A stretch of 64,000 nucleotides of DNA from Actinomycetota bacterium (GTDB lineage: Bacteria; Actinomycetota; Thermoleophilia; Solirubrobacterales; 70-9): assembly GCA_018268675.1 (NCBI GenBank), contig JAFDWB010000089.1, positions 248,001-312,000 on the forward strand, given 5' to 3'. The notes under the pieces were generated by a model that searched no databases, was not told the DNA's origin, and saw only the letters and a list, made by a program, of their open reading frames with translations. Both the position numbers and the translations under genes were made by a program. Positions 26,318-34,079 of this stretch are shown one piece after another; within the stretch, counting starts at the first letter, position 1, and each line of letters begins with the position of its first letter.

Positions 26318-27426
26318 GCGCCGACCACCCCCCGACGCTTGTCTTCCATACGAAGACAAGCGTCGGTCGAGGTCCGGCCGTAGGCGAGCTCGATCAGCTC
26401 GACCACGCGGCGGCCGTCGGCGACCGTGACCGGGGGCGCGGCGCCGGCGCGCACCGCGTCGACGAATGCCTGGATCGAGGCGGCGACCGAGTCGGCCCAG
26501 TTGCCGGGCTCGACCCGCTCGTCGTGCCAGGCGCCGTCGTAGCGGCGCAGCGCCGGGCCGGTGCGGAAGCCCTCGAAGTCGGCCTCGATGCCGCAGATAT
26601 ATAGAGCGCCCTCCGTGCCGACCACCTCGACCGCATCGTCGAACATCCCGGCCGGCCCGTGGTAGTTGGCGTCGATGACGCCGAAGGCGCCGTTCTCGAA
26701 GCGCAGCGAGACGATCGCCTGGTCCTCGCCGTCGCCGCCGGGCCGGTCGGTCATCGCCGACAGCTCGGCGACCTCGCCGAACAGCGCCCGCGCCAGGTAG
26801 AAGCGGTGCACGCCCGCGTCGAAGAGGAGGCCGCCGCCGGCCGCCGCCGGGTCGGTGCGCCAGCCGCCGTACTTGCCGCCGATGCCGAGCCGCAGGCGGA
26901 TGTGGACGGGGCGGCCGATCGCCCCCGACTCGATCAGCTCCCGCGCGCGGACGTGCGGCGGGTAGAAGAGCTGGTTGTGCTGGACGCCGACCGTGCGCCC
27001 GGCGGCCTGCGCCGCGGCGGCGATCTCGTCGCACTCGGCGACCGTGAGCGCGAGCGGCTTCTCGACCAGCACGTGCTTGCCCGCCGCCAGCGCCTCGAGC
27101 ACGATCGGGCGGTGGAGTCGGTGCGGCAGGCAGACGCTCACGCCATCGACATCCGCGTCGGCAAGGAGCTCGGCCACGCCCCCGTACCCCCGCACCCCGG
27201 CCCCCGACGCTTGTCCTCCATACGAAGACAAGCGTCGGGTCGCCGCGGTGGTGCGGGCGACGAGCTCGGGGTCGAGGTCGGCGACGGCGACGAGCTCGGC
27301 CCCGCGGGCGCGCTCGAATCCGCCGACGTGGAACTGGCCGATCTCGCCGAGGCCGAGGACCCCGACGCGCAGCGGCGCCGGGGCCTCGTTCCCGGAGGGA
27401 GCGCCGGAGGGGAGGCTCTCAGGCAT
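26314..27426 (-). CDS. Gfo/Idh/MocA-family NAD(P)-dependent dehydrogenase carrying two palindromic insertions
   Basis: A 370-residue oxidoreductase of the inositol/glucose-fructose family. N-terminal Rossmann motif VGVLGLGEIGQFHVGGFERA (21-40); catalytic Lys in HVLVEKPLALT; substrate-domain motifs GGGLLFDAGVHRFYLAR. Residues 63-75 (TRRLSSYGGQASG) come from a 37-base palindrome placed in the loop between strand 2 and strand 3, where relatives run directly into a GVRxY-like segment. The last about 15 residues (STDACLRMEDKRRG...) come from a second copy. The frame stays open, so the protein is probably made with a loop insertion and a foreign tail. Confidence 0.9.
   Translation of the reverse strand: MPESLPSGAPSGNEAPAPLRVGVLGLGEIGQFHVGGFERARGAELVAVADLDPELVARTTAATRRLSSYGGQASGAGVRGYGGVAELLADADVDGVSVCLPHRLHRPIVLEALAAGKHVLVEKPLALTVAECDEIAAAAQAAGRTVGVQHNQLFYPPHVRARELIESGAIGRPVHIRLRLGIGGKYGGWRTDPAAAGGGLLFDAGVHRFYLARALFGEVAELSAMTDRPGGDGEDQAIVSLRFENGAFGVIDANYHGPAGMFDDAVEVVGTEGALYICGIEADFEGFRTGPALRRYDGAWHDERVEPGNWADSVAASIQAFVDAVRAGAAPPVTVADGRRVVELIELAYGRTSTDACLRMEDKRRGVVGA
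26332..26366. repeat. 35-base palindromic element, copy b (within the 3' end of the dehydrogenase gene)
   Basis: CCGACGCTTGTCTT (26332-26345), loop CCATACG, AAGACAAGCGTCGG (26353-26366). It supplies the C-terminal residues TDACLRMEDKRR and lies immediately before the gntR start at 26317. This is the most perfect copy (14-base stem). Confidence 0.9.
27203..27239. repeat. 37-base palindromic element, copy c (inside the dehydrogenase gene)
   Basis: CCCGACGCTTGTC (27203-27215), 11-base centre, GACAAGCGTCGGG (27227-27239). It encodes residues 63-75 of the Gfo/Idh/MocA protein in a different reading frame from copy b, again without a stop codon. Confidence 0.9.
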
Positions 27427-28948
27427 CCGCCCCCGCCTCCGCGACCTCGAGCGGGGCGCCGGCGGCGCCGGGCACCGACGCCGTCCCGTTCCGCAGGGCC
27501 GACCACGCGTAGATCGTCAGCAGCGCGCCGATGCCGAGCGCGACGCCGAAGTAACCGATGATGTAGTGGTTCGACGAGGGGGCCAGGTAGGCGACGATAA
27601 CCCCCACGCACCAGAGCAGGGCGACGCAGCAGACCGGGATCAGCGCCCGGCCGAGCCCGAAGTACCCGGACCCGGTCGGCTCCGGGATCGACTTGCGCCG
27701 CTGCCCGATGATCACCGCGATCATCGTCAGCGCGTAGGTCAGGTAGTAGGCGATGACCGCCATCGCGGTGATGCGGAAGATGTTCCCGCCGCCGGCGATG
27801 TTGATGATCATGCAGATCACCCAGAGCACGACGCTGGCGACGACCGGGGTGCGCCAGCGCACGTTGATGCTCGCCAGCTGCTTGGAGAAGGGCAGCAGCC
27901 GGTCGCGGGAGACGGAGAAGATCAGCCGCGTCGCGACGGCGATGTTGGCGACGATGCAGCCGAGCAGCGAGAGGAAGGCGACCACCTTGAGGATCGCCGC
28001 CGGGAAGCTGCCGAAGTGCTGTTCGGCGACCCAGAACATCGTGTTCGGCTCGGCGACCGCGTGGCCGATCGAGCCGGGGATCGCGGCGATCACGACCGCC
28101 ATCACGACGAAGCCGCCGAGCGAGCAGATGCAGACCGCGCGGAACATCGCCTTCGGCGCCGCCTTGCGCGGGTCGACGGTCTCCTCGGCGAGGTCGGCCG
28201 ACGCCTCCCAGCCCATCAGGGAGAAGATCGGCGCGGTCGCGGCGAAGACGAAGTTTTCCCACGGGATGTGGCCGTTGACGCCTTCGGGCCCGTGGTTGTT
28301 GACGAGCGAGCTGAAGCCGGTCGTCTGCTCGAAGAAGAAGGCGATGCCGAGCACCAGGGCGATCACGAAGATCAGCGTGACGACGATCTCCGAGACGGCG
28401 ACGCCGTTGTTGAAGTGCGTCGCGATGCGGATGCCGAGGATGTTGAGGACGAAGCAGAAGGTCAGTGCCAGGCTGCTCAAGAGGATGATCTGGGTGGTCG
28501 TCCCGGACATCCCCAGTTCGGGGGCGAGGATGGCGCCGAACAGCGCGCCGATCGAGGTGGCGCCGGTGGTGAAGGTGATGATCCCGACCACGGCGACGAG
28601 CCAGCCGAAGTACGGCGTCGTGATCCGGCTCGCCCATTGGTACGCGTATCCGGTCACCGGGATGCGCGCGGCCATGTGCATGAACACGAGCACGATCCAG
28701 ATCACGCCGACGAACGCCAGCGCCCATCCCCAGACGGCGATGCCGCCGACCTGCGCCAGCGACGGCCCGAGCAGCGAGCCGAGCGTGCCGGTGATGGCGA
28801 TCATGGAGAACGCCAGACAGAACGACGTGAACGTCGACATCGTTCGTTTGAGGCGCTGGTTGTAGCCGAAGTGCGCGAGATCGTGCTGATCCGCGGCGTC
28901 GCTCAGCTCTTCCGGGGCGCCCGCGGGCGCCCTCGACTCGGTTGACAT
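27419..28948 (-). CDS. APC-superfamily amino acid/amine permease
   Basis: A 509-residue integral membrane transporter with about 12 predicted helices, starting at ATG 28948. N-terminal MSTFTSFCLAFSMIAITGTL (TM1) and VTGYAYQWASRITTPYFGWL are typical of the GABA/polyamine-amino acid-choline branch; MGWEASADLAEETVDPRKAAPKAM is the conserved TM6-7 loop. Five bases after the aminotransferase stop. It probably imports the amine or amino acid which that enzyme transaminates. Confidence 0.92.
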   Translation of the reverse strand: MSTESRAPAGAPEELSDAADQHDLAHFGYNQRLKRTMSTFTSFCLAFSMIAITGTLGSLLGPSLAQVGGIAVWGWALAFVGVIWIVLVFMHMAARIPVTGYAYQWASRITTPYFGWLVAVVGIITFTTGATSIGALFGAILAPELGMSGTTTQIILLSSLALTFCFVLNILGIRIATHFNNGVAVSEIVVTLIFVIALVLGIAFFFEQTTGFSSLVNNHGPEGVNGHIPWENFVFAATAPIFSLMGWEASADLAEETVDPRKAAPKAMFRAVCICSLGGFVVMAVVIAAIPGSIGHAVAEPNTMFWVAEQHFGSFPAAILKVVAFLSLLGCIVANIAVATRLIFSVSRDRLLPFSKQLASINVRWRTPVVASVVLWVICMIINIAGGGNIFRITAMAVIAYYLTYALTMIAVIIGQRRKSIPEPTGSGYFGLGRALIPVCCVALLWCVGVIVAYLAPSSNHYIIGYFGVALGIGALLTIYAWSALRNGTASVPGAAGAPLEVAEAGADA

Positions 28949-28953
28949 CTCTC

Positions 28954-30318
28954 TTACTCCCCTTTGTTCGTGTTGCTGTAGCCGAACTTCCCTTCGGCTT
29001 CCGTGAGCACTTCGTCGAAAATCCCGCACATGTCGTCGACGACGCCGGCGGTGATGTTCACCGCGGGCTTGAACTTGATGACGTTGCCGCGCGGTGGCGG
29101 AAAGGTCGGGCCGGTCTTGCCGACGATGAGACCGCGCTCGAGGCAGGCGTGGAGGACCCAGTCGGTCTCCTCCCAGGCCTGCTCCTTGGTGGTGCGGTCC
29201 TTGACCAGCTCGACGCCGATCATCAGGCCGAGGACGCGGACGTCGCCGACGAGCGGATGGCGCTCTTGGATCGCGCCGAGGTGCTCGCCGAAGCGCTCGC
29301 CCATCCGCCGGGCGTTGCCGGGGAGGTCGTCGCGCTCCATGATCTCGATCATCCGCAGTGAGGCCGCGGAGGCGACCGGGTGGCCGATCTCGGTGAAGCC
29401 GTACTCCCAGTCGGAGAGCTTGCCGAACTGCTCGTTGGTGAGCACGCCGGACATCGGGAAGCCGCCGCCGAACGCCTTGCCGAGCACGATCATGTCGGGC
29501 TTGGCGTCATAGTGGTCGACGGCGAAGAACTCGCCGCAGCGGGCCCAGGCGGTCTGGACTTCGTCGGCGATCAGGGCGACGCCCTGGCGGTCGCAGACAT
29601 CGCGCAGCACCTGGAAGTAGCCGTCCGGGGCGGGGACCATGCCGCCGTTGGCCTGGTAGGGCTCGACGACGACGCCGGCGACCCCGCCTTCGGAGCCCTC
29701 GACGATCATCTTCTCGACGAACTTCGCGCAGAAGAGGTCGCATGAGTCACGCTCGAGCTCGAACGGGCAGCGGTAACAGTTGAAGTTGGGGACGCGGACC
29801 TGGCGCGTGGTGTAGCGCTCGAGGCCCTTCTTGGCGCCCTCGTACATGCTCGGGTGGGTGTAGGAGAGGGCGATCGTGGCGAAGGTGCGGCCGTGGTAGG
29901 CCTGGAAGAGGCAGACGAACTCGTCCTTGCCGGTGGCGCGCATCGCCATGTGCATGGCGCCCTCCATGGCGTCGGAGCCGGAGAGGCCGAAGAGGAGCTT
30001 GTCCATGCCCGGCGCCATCTCCACGACCTTCTGGGCGAGCAGGGCGCGGGGCGCGGCGTTGTACATCGGGGCGACGAAGTCGGCCTTGTTCACCTGCTCG
30101 ATCACCGCGTCGGCGACCTCGGGATTGCGGTAGCCCAGGTTCACCACCCACTCGCCGGAGATCGCGTCGAGGTACTCCTTGCCGTTGCCGTCGGTGACCC
30201 GAAAGCCCTGCGCATCATCGATGACGAGCGGCTCGTCCCCCATCGGCTTGAGCTGAAACCGGTCCGTCAGCTCGTTGATCTCGCGCTGCGTGTGACCGGA
30301 CTCTTCCTTCACTGGCAC
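28954..30318 (-). CDS. Class III PLP aminotransferase
   Basis: A 454-residue omega-aminotransferase-type enzyme, first gene of the eight-gene operon. PLP Lys281 is in VLGKAFGGGFPMSG, and ALIADEVQTAWARCG supplies the pyridine-binding Asp. A Cys-rich insert NCYRCPFELERDSCDLFC (C181, C184, C193, C197) could bind a metal, although similar inserts occur in some relatives. The longest frame starts GTG 30318; GTG 30312 has better spacing (9 bases) from AGGAG and may be the real start. Likely converts an omega-amino acid or diamine to a semialdehyde for the ALDH. Confidence 0.93.
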   Translation of the reverse strand: MPVKEESGHTQREINELTDRFQLKPMGDEPLVIDDAQGFRVTDGNGKEYLDAISGEWVVNLGYRNPEVADAVIEQVNKADFVAPMYNAAPRALLAQKVVEMAPGMDKLLFGLSGSDAMEGAMHMAMRATGKDEFVCLFQAYHGRTFATIALSYTHPSMYEGAKKGLERYTTRQVRVPNFNCYRCPFELERDSCDLFCAKFVEKMIVEGSEGGVAGVVVEPYQANGGMVPAPDGYFQVLRDVCDRQGVALIADEVQTAWARCGEFFAVDHYDAKPDMIVLGKAFGGGFPMSGVLTNEQFGKLSDWEYGFTEIGHPVASAASLRMIEIMERDDLPGNARRMGERFGEHLGAIQERHPLVGDVRVLGLMIGVELVKDRTTKEQAWEETDWVLHACLERGLIVGKTGPTFPPPRGNVIKFKPAVNITAGVVDDMCGIFDEVLTEAEGKFGYSNTNKGE

Positions 30319-30364
30319 CCTCTCCTCAGATCGTTCCCTCGAGCACTAATCCTGTAGGTAACAC

Positions 30365-30376
30365 GTGGCATGCCAC
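30365..30376 (-). promoter_or_regulatory. Palindromic operator just after the eight-gene operon start site
   Basis: GTGGCATGCCAC is a perfect 12-base palindrome, extending to CACGTGGCATGCCACATG with one mismatched pair. It would lie about 8-19 bases downstream of the inferred transcription start, a roadblock position suited to repression. The co-operonic GntR is the obvious candidate ligand-responsive binder. Confidence 0.55.
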
Positions 30377-30389
30377 ATGCCTGCGCGCG

Positions 30390-30419
30390 AACATACCCCA
30401 TCGCGAGGGAGACCGTCAA
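30390..30419 (-). promoter_or_regulatory. Promoter of the aminotransferase operon
   Basis: On the minus strand TTGACG (30419-30414), an 18-base spacer and TATGTT (30395-30390) match the -35/-10 pattern and predict transcription from about 30383, giving a leader of about 65 bases ahead of the aminotransferase. Confidence 0.5.
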
Positions 30420-30481
30420 GCCCGAGGCGAGGCCCAGGTCACGCCGCCGCAGGTCGACGCCCGGGCCGGCTGGCGCCTCGC

Positions 30482-30534
30482 GGCGCGGCCATCCCCCTCA
30501 TGCTTCGGCTGGTTATGAGGGCGATGGCCGCGCC
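30482..30534. repeat. Palindromic module 3, left hairpin (family A)
   Basis: GGCGCGGCCATCCCCCTCAT (30482-30501), 13-base loop with GGCTGGTT, and ATGAGGGCGATGGCCGCGCC (30515-30534), one mismatch. Flanks (GCCGGCTGGCGCCTCGC before, TTGGCCTGCGCC after) match module 1, so the repeated block is larger than the stem. Confidence 0.85.
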
Positions 30535-30551
30535 TTGGCCTGCGCCAAGCC

Positions 30552-30600
30552 GGTGCGTTCGCAGTTGGCCACAACAGTTGTAGATAAGTGCGAACGCACC
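30552..30600. repeat. Palindromic module 3, first central hairpin
   Basis: GGTGCGTTCGCA (30552-30563) and TGCGAACGCACC (30589-30600), perfect 12-base arms separated by 25 bases which contain GTTG-GCCA-CAAC. The same arm core occurs in the hairpin at 49856-49904, in a different cluster. Confidence 0.82.
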
Positions 30601-30610
30601 CGTGCCCGGC

Positions 30611-30659
30611 GGTGAGTTCGCACTTCACCGCGCTGTCCGCCGGTTTCTGCGAACTCACC
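30611..30659. repeat. Palindromic module 3, second central hairpin
   Basis: GGTGAGTTCGCA (30611-30622) and TGCGAACTCACC (30648-30659): the previous hairpin with one compensated base change (C to A in one arm, G to T in the other), spaced by 25 bases. The compensating change indicates that the paired structure is maintained. Confidence 0.82.
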
Positions 30660-30696
30660 GTAGGGTCAGTGCCTTCTCGTCACCGGGCACGCATGA

Positions 30697-30750
30697 GGCG
30701 CGCCCGTCCCGCCCTCATAGCCGCCGAAGTGAGGGTGGGACGGGCGCGCC
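30697..30750. repeat. Palindromic module 3, right hairpin, 18 bases after the carboxypeptidase stop
   Basis: GGCGCGCCCGTCCCGCCCTCA (30697-30717) and TGAGGGTGGGACGGGCGCGCC (30730-30750) pair over 21 bases with one G-T. Same family as 10452 and 20049, followed as there by a GGGCGGCAGCCGG-like sequence up to the stop codon. The 450-base gap 30319-30768 contains only this module and the operon promoter. Confidence 0.83.
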
Positions 30751-30768
30751 GATGGGCGGCAGCCGGCG

Positions 30769-31725
30769 CTAGCGCTCCTTCGCCGATTCGCCGTCGGCTG
30801 CTGCGGCGACCAGGCGCTTGGCGGCTTCGCCGGCGGCGGCGAGGAGCGCCGAGGTGTCGTTTCCTTCCCCTTGCCCCATCACCACGCCGACGGCGGTGCG
30901 GGGGCGGCCGCCGGCGACCACCTGGGTGAAGAAGGCGAGGCAGCCGCCCGCCGCGGAGTCCGACCCGGTCTTGCCCGCGTAGCCGGCGGCCAGCAGGGGG
31001 TTGAAGTTGGTGACCGTGCCCGCGACCGGGAGGGTCACGCTGCCGGTCGAGACGATCCGGCGGAAGGCCGGGAACCGCATCGCGCGCCGGAAGACCCGCA
31101 GCTGGTCGGCCGCGGTGGAGACCGTGCCGGGGTCGAACCCGCTGGGGTCGGTGTAGGTCGTGTGGTCCATCCCGAGCGCCCCGGCCGCGTCGTTCATCTC
31201 GGCGAGAAACCGCGCCTCGCTCCCCCCGACCGCCACCGCGAGCATCCGCGCGATGTTGTTGCCGGAGGGGATCAGCAGCGCCTCCAGCAGTTGGCGCTCG
31301 GTGAGGCGCTCGCCCGCCTCGACCGCGACGACCGACTGGCCCTGTTCGGCTTCCGCCGCCACCGTCTCCGCCTGGGCTGCGGTGACGGTGATCGTGAACC
31401 CGGAATCGGTGCCGCTCAGCGGGTGGCGCTCGAGCGTCAGGTAGGCGGTCATCACCTTGGCGAGGCTCGCGATCGGGGCGGGTTCCTGGTCCGGGCCGGC
31501 CGCCGGCGCACCGCCGCCGAGCACGATCGCCGCCTGCCCGCGCGACGGCCACCCACCCGCGGCGAGGAGGGTGCGAGACCCGCCGTCGCCCGGTCCGGCG
31601 AGTTCGCCCAGCAGGAGCGCGGCCGCCGCGAACGGCGCGACGAGGAGGAGCACGGTGACGAGCGCGCCGAGCGCCCGCGGTCGCGCCCGGTAGTTCCTTC
31701 GCCGCAGCGATTCGCCGTAGGCCAC
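30769..31725 (-). CDS. D-alanyl-D-alanine carboxypeptidase-like serine hydrolase (peptidase S11)
   Basis: A membrane-anchored, extracellular penicillin-binding-protein-type peptidase trimming peptidoglycan stem peptides. The three motifs are SLAK (IASLAKVMTAYL), SGN (LLIPSGNNIAR) and KTG (AGKTGSDSA). A basic N-terminus and single hydrophobic segment (ALGALVTVLLLVAPFAAAALLL) make a signal anchor. I place the start at GTG 31725 (318 residues); upstream in-frame starts (e.g. a TTG) are possible. Divergent from the two-component system at 31813. Confidence 0.88.
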   Translation of the reverse strand: MAYGESLRRRNYRARPRALGALVTVLLLVAPFAAAALLLGELAGPGDGGSRTLLAAGGWPSRGQAAIVLGGGAPAAGPDQEPAPIASLAKVMTAYLTLERHPLSGTDSGFTITVTAAQAETVAAEAEQGQSVVAVEAGERLTERQLLEALLIPSGNNIARMLAVAVGGSEARFLAEMNDAAGALGMDHTTYTDPSGFDPGTVSTAADQLRVFRRAMRFPAFRRIVSTGSVTLPVAGTVTNFNPLLAAGYAGKTGSDSAAGGCLAFFTQVVAGGRPRTAVGVVMGQGEGNDTSALLAAAGEAAKRLVAAAADGESAKER

Positions 31726-31812
31726 CCGGCCAGCCTGCGCGGCGCGGCGTTGCCGGCGCGTAAGGGCTTTTCGATACGCCGACAATATGCTCGGGCCGGG
31801 AGCATCGAGAGC

Positions 31813-32481
31813 ATGCGCGTGCTGATCGTCGAGGACGAGCCCTACCTGGCCGAGGCCATCCGCGATGGCCTCCGCCTGGAAGCGATCGCCGCCGACATCG
31901 CCGGCGACGGCGAGACCGCCCTCGGGCTGCTCGGCATCAACTCCTACGACATCGCCGTCCTCGACCGCGACATCCCCGGCCCCTCCGGTGACGAGATCGC
32001 CAGGCGCATCGTCGCCTCCGGCAGCGGCATGCCGATCCTCATGCTCACCGCCGCCGACCACCTCGACGACAAGGCCTCCGGGTTCGAGCTCGGCGCCGAC
32101 GACTACCTGACCAAGCCCTTCGAGCTGCAGGAGCTCGTCCTCCGCCTCCGCGCCCTCGACCGCCGCCGCGCCCACAACCGGCCGCCGGTGCGGGAACTCG
32201 CGGGCCTGCGCCTCGATCCGTTCCGCCGCGAGGTCTACCGCGACGACCGCTATGTCGCCCTGACCCGCAAGCAGTTCGCCGTGCTCGAGGTGCTGGTCGA
32301 AGCCGAAGGCGGGGTCGTCAGCGCCGAGGAGCTGCTGGAGCGAGCGTGGGACGAGAACGCCGACCCTTTCACCAACGCCGTCCGGATCACCGTCTCGGGA
32401 CTGCGCAAGCGCCTCGGCCGGCCGGCGATCATCTCCACCGTGGCCGGGGTCGGCTACCGCATCGACGGCCGCCCGGACTGA
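31813..32481 (+). CDS. OmpR/PhoB-family response regulator
   Basis: A 222-residue regulator: receiver domain 1-115 with phospho-acceptor Asp51 (YDIAVLDRDIPG), acidic pocket VEDEP and Lys in YLTKPFELQ; C-terminal winged helix with FAVLEVLVEAEGG and NAVRITVSGLRKRL. It is followed after three bases by the histidine kinase. It diverges from the D,D-carboxypeptidase, so cell-wall control is possible but unproven. Confidence 0.95.
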   Translation: MRVLIVEDEPYLAEAIRDGLRLEAIAADIAGDGETALGLLGINSYDIAVLDRDIPGPSGDEIARRIVASGSGMPILMLTAADHLDDKASGFELGADDYLTKPFELQELVLRLRALDRRRAHNRPPVRELAGLRLDPFRREVYRDDRYVALTRKQFAVLEVLVEAEGGVVSAEELLERAWDENADPFTNAVRITVSGLRKRLGRPAIISTVAGVGYRIDGRPD

Positions 32482-32484
32482 CGG

Positions 32485-33621
32485 ATGCCCCGCTTCCCGC
32501 CGACCACGGTCCGCCAGCGCCTGACGCTGCTCTACGGCGGCCTCTTCCTCGTCTCCGGGACGGTGCTGCTCGCGATCGCCTACCTGCTCTTCCGTCGCGC
32601 CTCGGGCGCCAACCTGGTCGTCCTGCCCGGCGCCGAAACCAGGCCGAGCCTCCATGCCCGGGAGATGGCCGAAAAAGCGTACGCATCATCGGTCGAACGC
32701 AACACCGACCTGCTCCACCAAGGGCTCCTCCGGTCCGTGATCGTGCTTGCCGTCATGACCGTGGTCTCGGTGGCGCTCGGCTGGTTGGTCGCGGGTCGCG
32801 TCCTGCGCCCGCTGCGGGTGATGACGGCGACCACCCGCCAGATCTCCGAGCGCAACCTCGACCAGCGCCTCTCCCTCCCGGGCCCCCACGACGAGCTGAA
32901 GGAACTCGCCGACACCATCGACGGCCTCCTCGCGCGCCTCCAGGCACACGTCGCCGAACAGCAGCGATTCGCCGCCAACGCGTCGCACGAGCTGCGGACC
33001 CCGCTGGCGCTCACGCAGGCGATGCTCGACGTGGCCCGCAACGACCCGACCCGCGACGACGGGGATCTGGTCGACCGCCTCCACGAGGTCAACACCCGCG
33101 CGATCGACCTCACCGAGGCGTTGCTCCTCCTCGGCCGCGCCGACCAGCGCTCCTTCACCCGGGAGCCGGTCGACCTCTCCCTGCTGGCCGAAGAAGCGGG
33201 CGAAACCCTGCTCCCGCTCGCGGCGGAGCGCGGCATCGCGGTCGAGACCGCGGCGGACCCTGCCCCCACCACCGGCTCCCGCGCACTCCTCCTCCAGCTC
33301 GTGACGAACCTCCTCGACAACGCGATCGCCCACAACCTGCCGGCGGGGGGCGCCGTCTGGGTGACCACCGCGGCCGGCCCCGGCGGTGCCGTCCTCACCG
33401 TCGAGAACACCGGCGAGGAGCTCGACGCCGACCTTGTCCCGACGCTCGCCGAGCCCTTCCGCCGCGGCGCCGAACGCGTCCGCGCCGACCACGCGGGCGT
33501 CGGCCTCGGCCTCGCGATCGTCAAGAGCATCGCCGTGGCCCACGACGGTGCCCTCACGCTCGCCCCGCGTCCCGGCGGCGGCCTCCGCGCCACCGTGCGG
33601 CTGCCCGCCGATCACGTATAG
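32485..33621 (+). CDS. Sensor histidine kinase
   Basis: A 378-residue membrane kinase. TM1 about 13-35, a short extracellular loop about 36-82, TM2 about 83-104, HAMP about 105-155, H-box FAANASHELRTPLAL with His168, N-box LVTNLLDNAIAHN, G-box AGVGLGLAIVKSIA. The partner is the response regulator immediately upstream. The small outer loop suggests it senses a membrane or envelope cue. Confidence 0.95.
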   Translation: MPRFPPTTVRQRLTLLYGGLFLVSGTVLLAIAYLLFRRASGANLVVLPGAETRPSLHAREMAEKAYASSVERNTDLLHQGLLRSVIVLAVMTVVSVALGWLVAGRVLRPLRVMTATTRQISERNLDQRLSLPGPHDELKELADTIDGLLARLQAHVAEQQRFAANASHELRTPLALTQAMLDVARNDPTRDDGDLVDRLHEVNTRAIDLTEALLLLGRADQRSFTREPVDLSLLAEEAGETLLPLAAERGIAVETAADPAPTTGSRALLLQLVTNLLDNAIAHNLPAGGAVWVTTAAGPGGAVLTVENTGEELDADLVPTLAEPFRRGAERVRADHAGVGLGLAIVKSIAVAHDGALTLAPRPGGGLRATVRLPADHV

Positions 33622-33625
33622 GAGA

Positions 33626-33640
33626 CCCCGCCGAGCGGGG
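33626..33640 (+). terminator. Short GC hairpin just after the histidine-kinase stop
   Basis: CCCCGC-CGA-GCGGGG begins five bases after the stop codon. The stem is six G-C pairs without a U-tract, so it is a weak terminator candidate. Confidence 0.4.
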
Positions 33641-33831
33641 CCTGGATGGTTGATTCCACGGCCGAGGAGGGACGGGGTCCGGGGGCGGGCCCGGGCGGCT
33701 GGCCGAGGTGGTCCCGGGGTGCGGGGGAAGGCGGCACAGGGTCGTTTGCGAAGTCGGACTTCCGTGACGGGTCCGCGAGGAAGGGAGTCCCTCGGGACGG
33801 CGATCACGGGGCGCCGGGACACGCGCCGCAC

Positions 33832-33856
33832 ATTGGGGCGCCTATGGCGCCCCAAT
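33832..33856. repeat. Perfect 11-base inverted repeat in the 33622-34079 gap
   Basis: ATTGGGGCGCC (33832-33842), TAT, GGCGCCCCAAT (33846-33856). It lies between convergent genes (kinase plus strand, TetR minus strand), where a bidirectional terminator would be expected. No gene is seen in the 458-base gap. Confidence 0.7.
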
Positions 33857-33880
33857 ATTCGGCACGTCCTTCTGACCAAT

Positions 33881-33961
33881 GAGGGAGACGGGAGGAAGCG
33901 TGACGTCCCCGACGTCTTCGTCACGAGGTCCCAGATCGGTCACGGGTCCGTGGCGCTCCCG
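33881..33961 (+). repeat. Second intergenic repeat family, copy 1
   Basis: Begins GAGGGAGACGGGAGGAAGCG and contains a 51-base core (33911-33961) that matches 49761-49811 at 46 of 51 positions. Both copies can be read as peptide DVFVTRSQIG on the plus strand, but neither has a plausible start and gene context, so I treat them as repeats. Confidence 0.75.
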
Positions 33962-34079
33962 CGACCCTTCCTCCACGCCTCTCACACCCGGCCGCGTCCC
34001 TCGCCCCCCGGGCGCCAGCTTCCGAGGCCCCATCCCTTCCGGGCGCCGGCTCCCGCACGAAGCTCGTGGAATCGGCCCT

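Noticed and set aside
33646-33882. Small open frames between the histidine kinase and TetR genes
   Set aside because: They lie in repeat-rich DNA, have biased composition and no family motif or ribosome-binding site.
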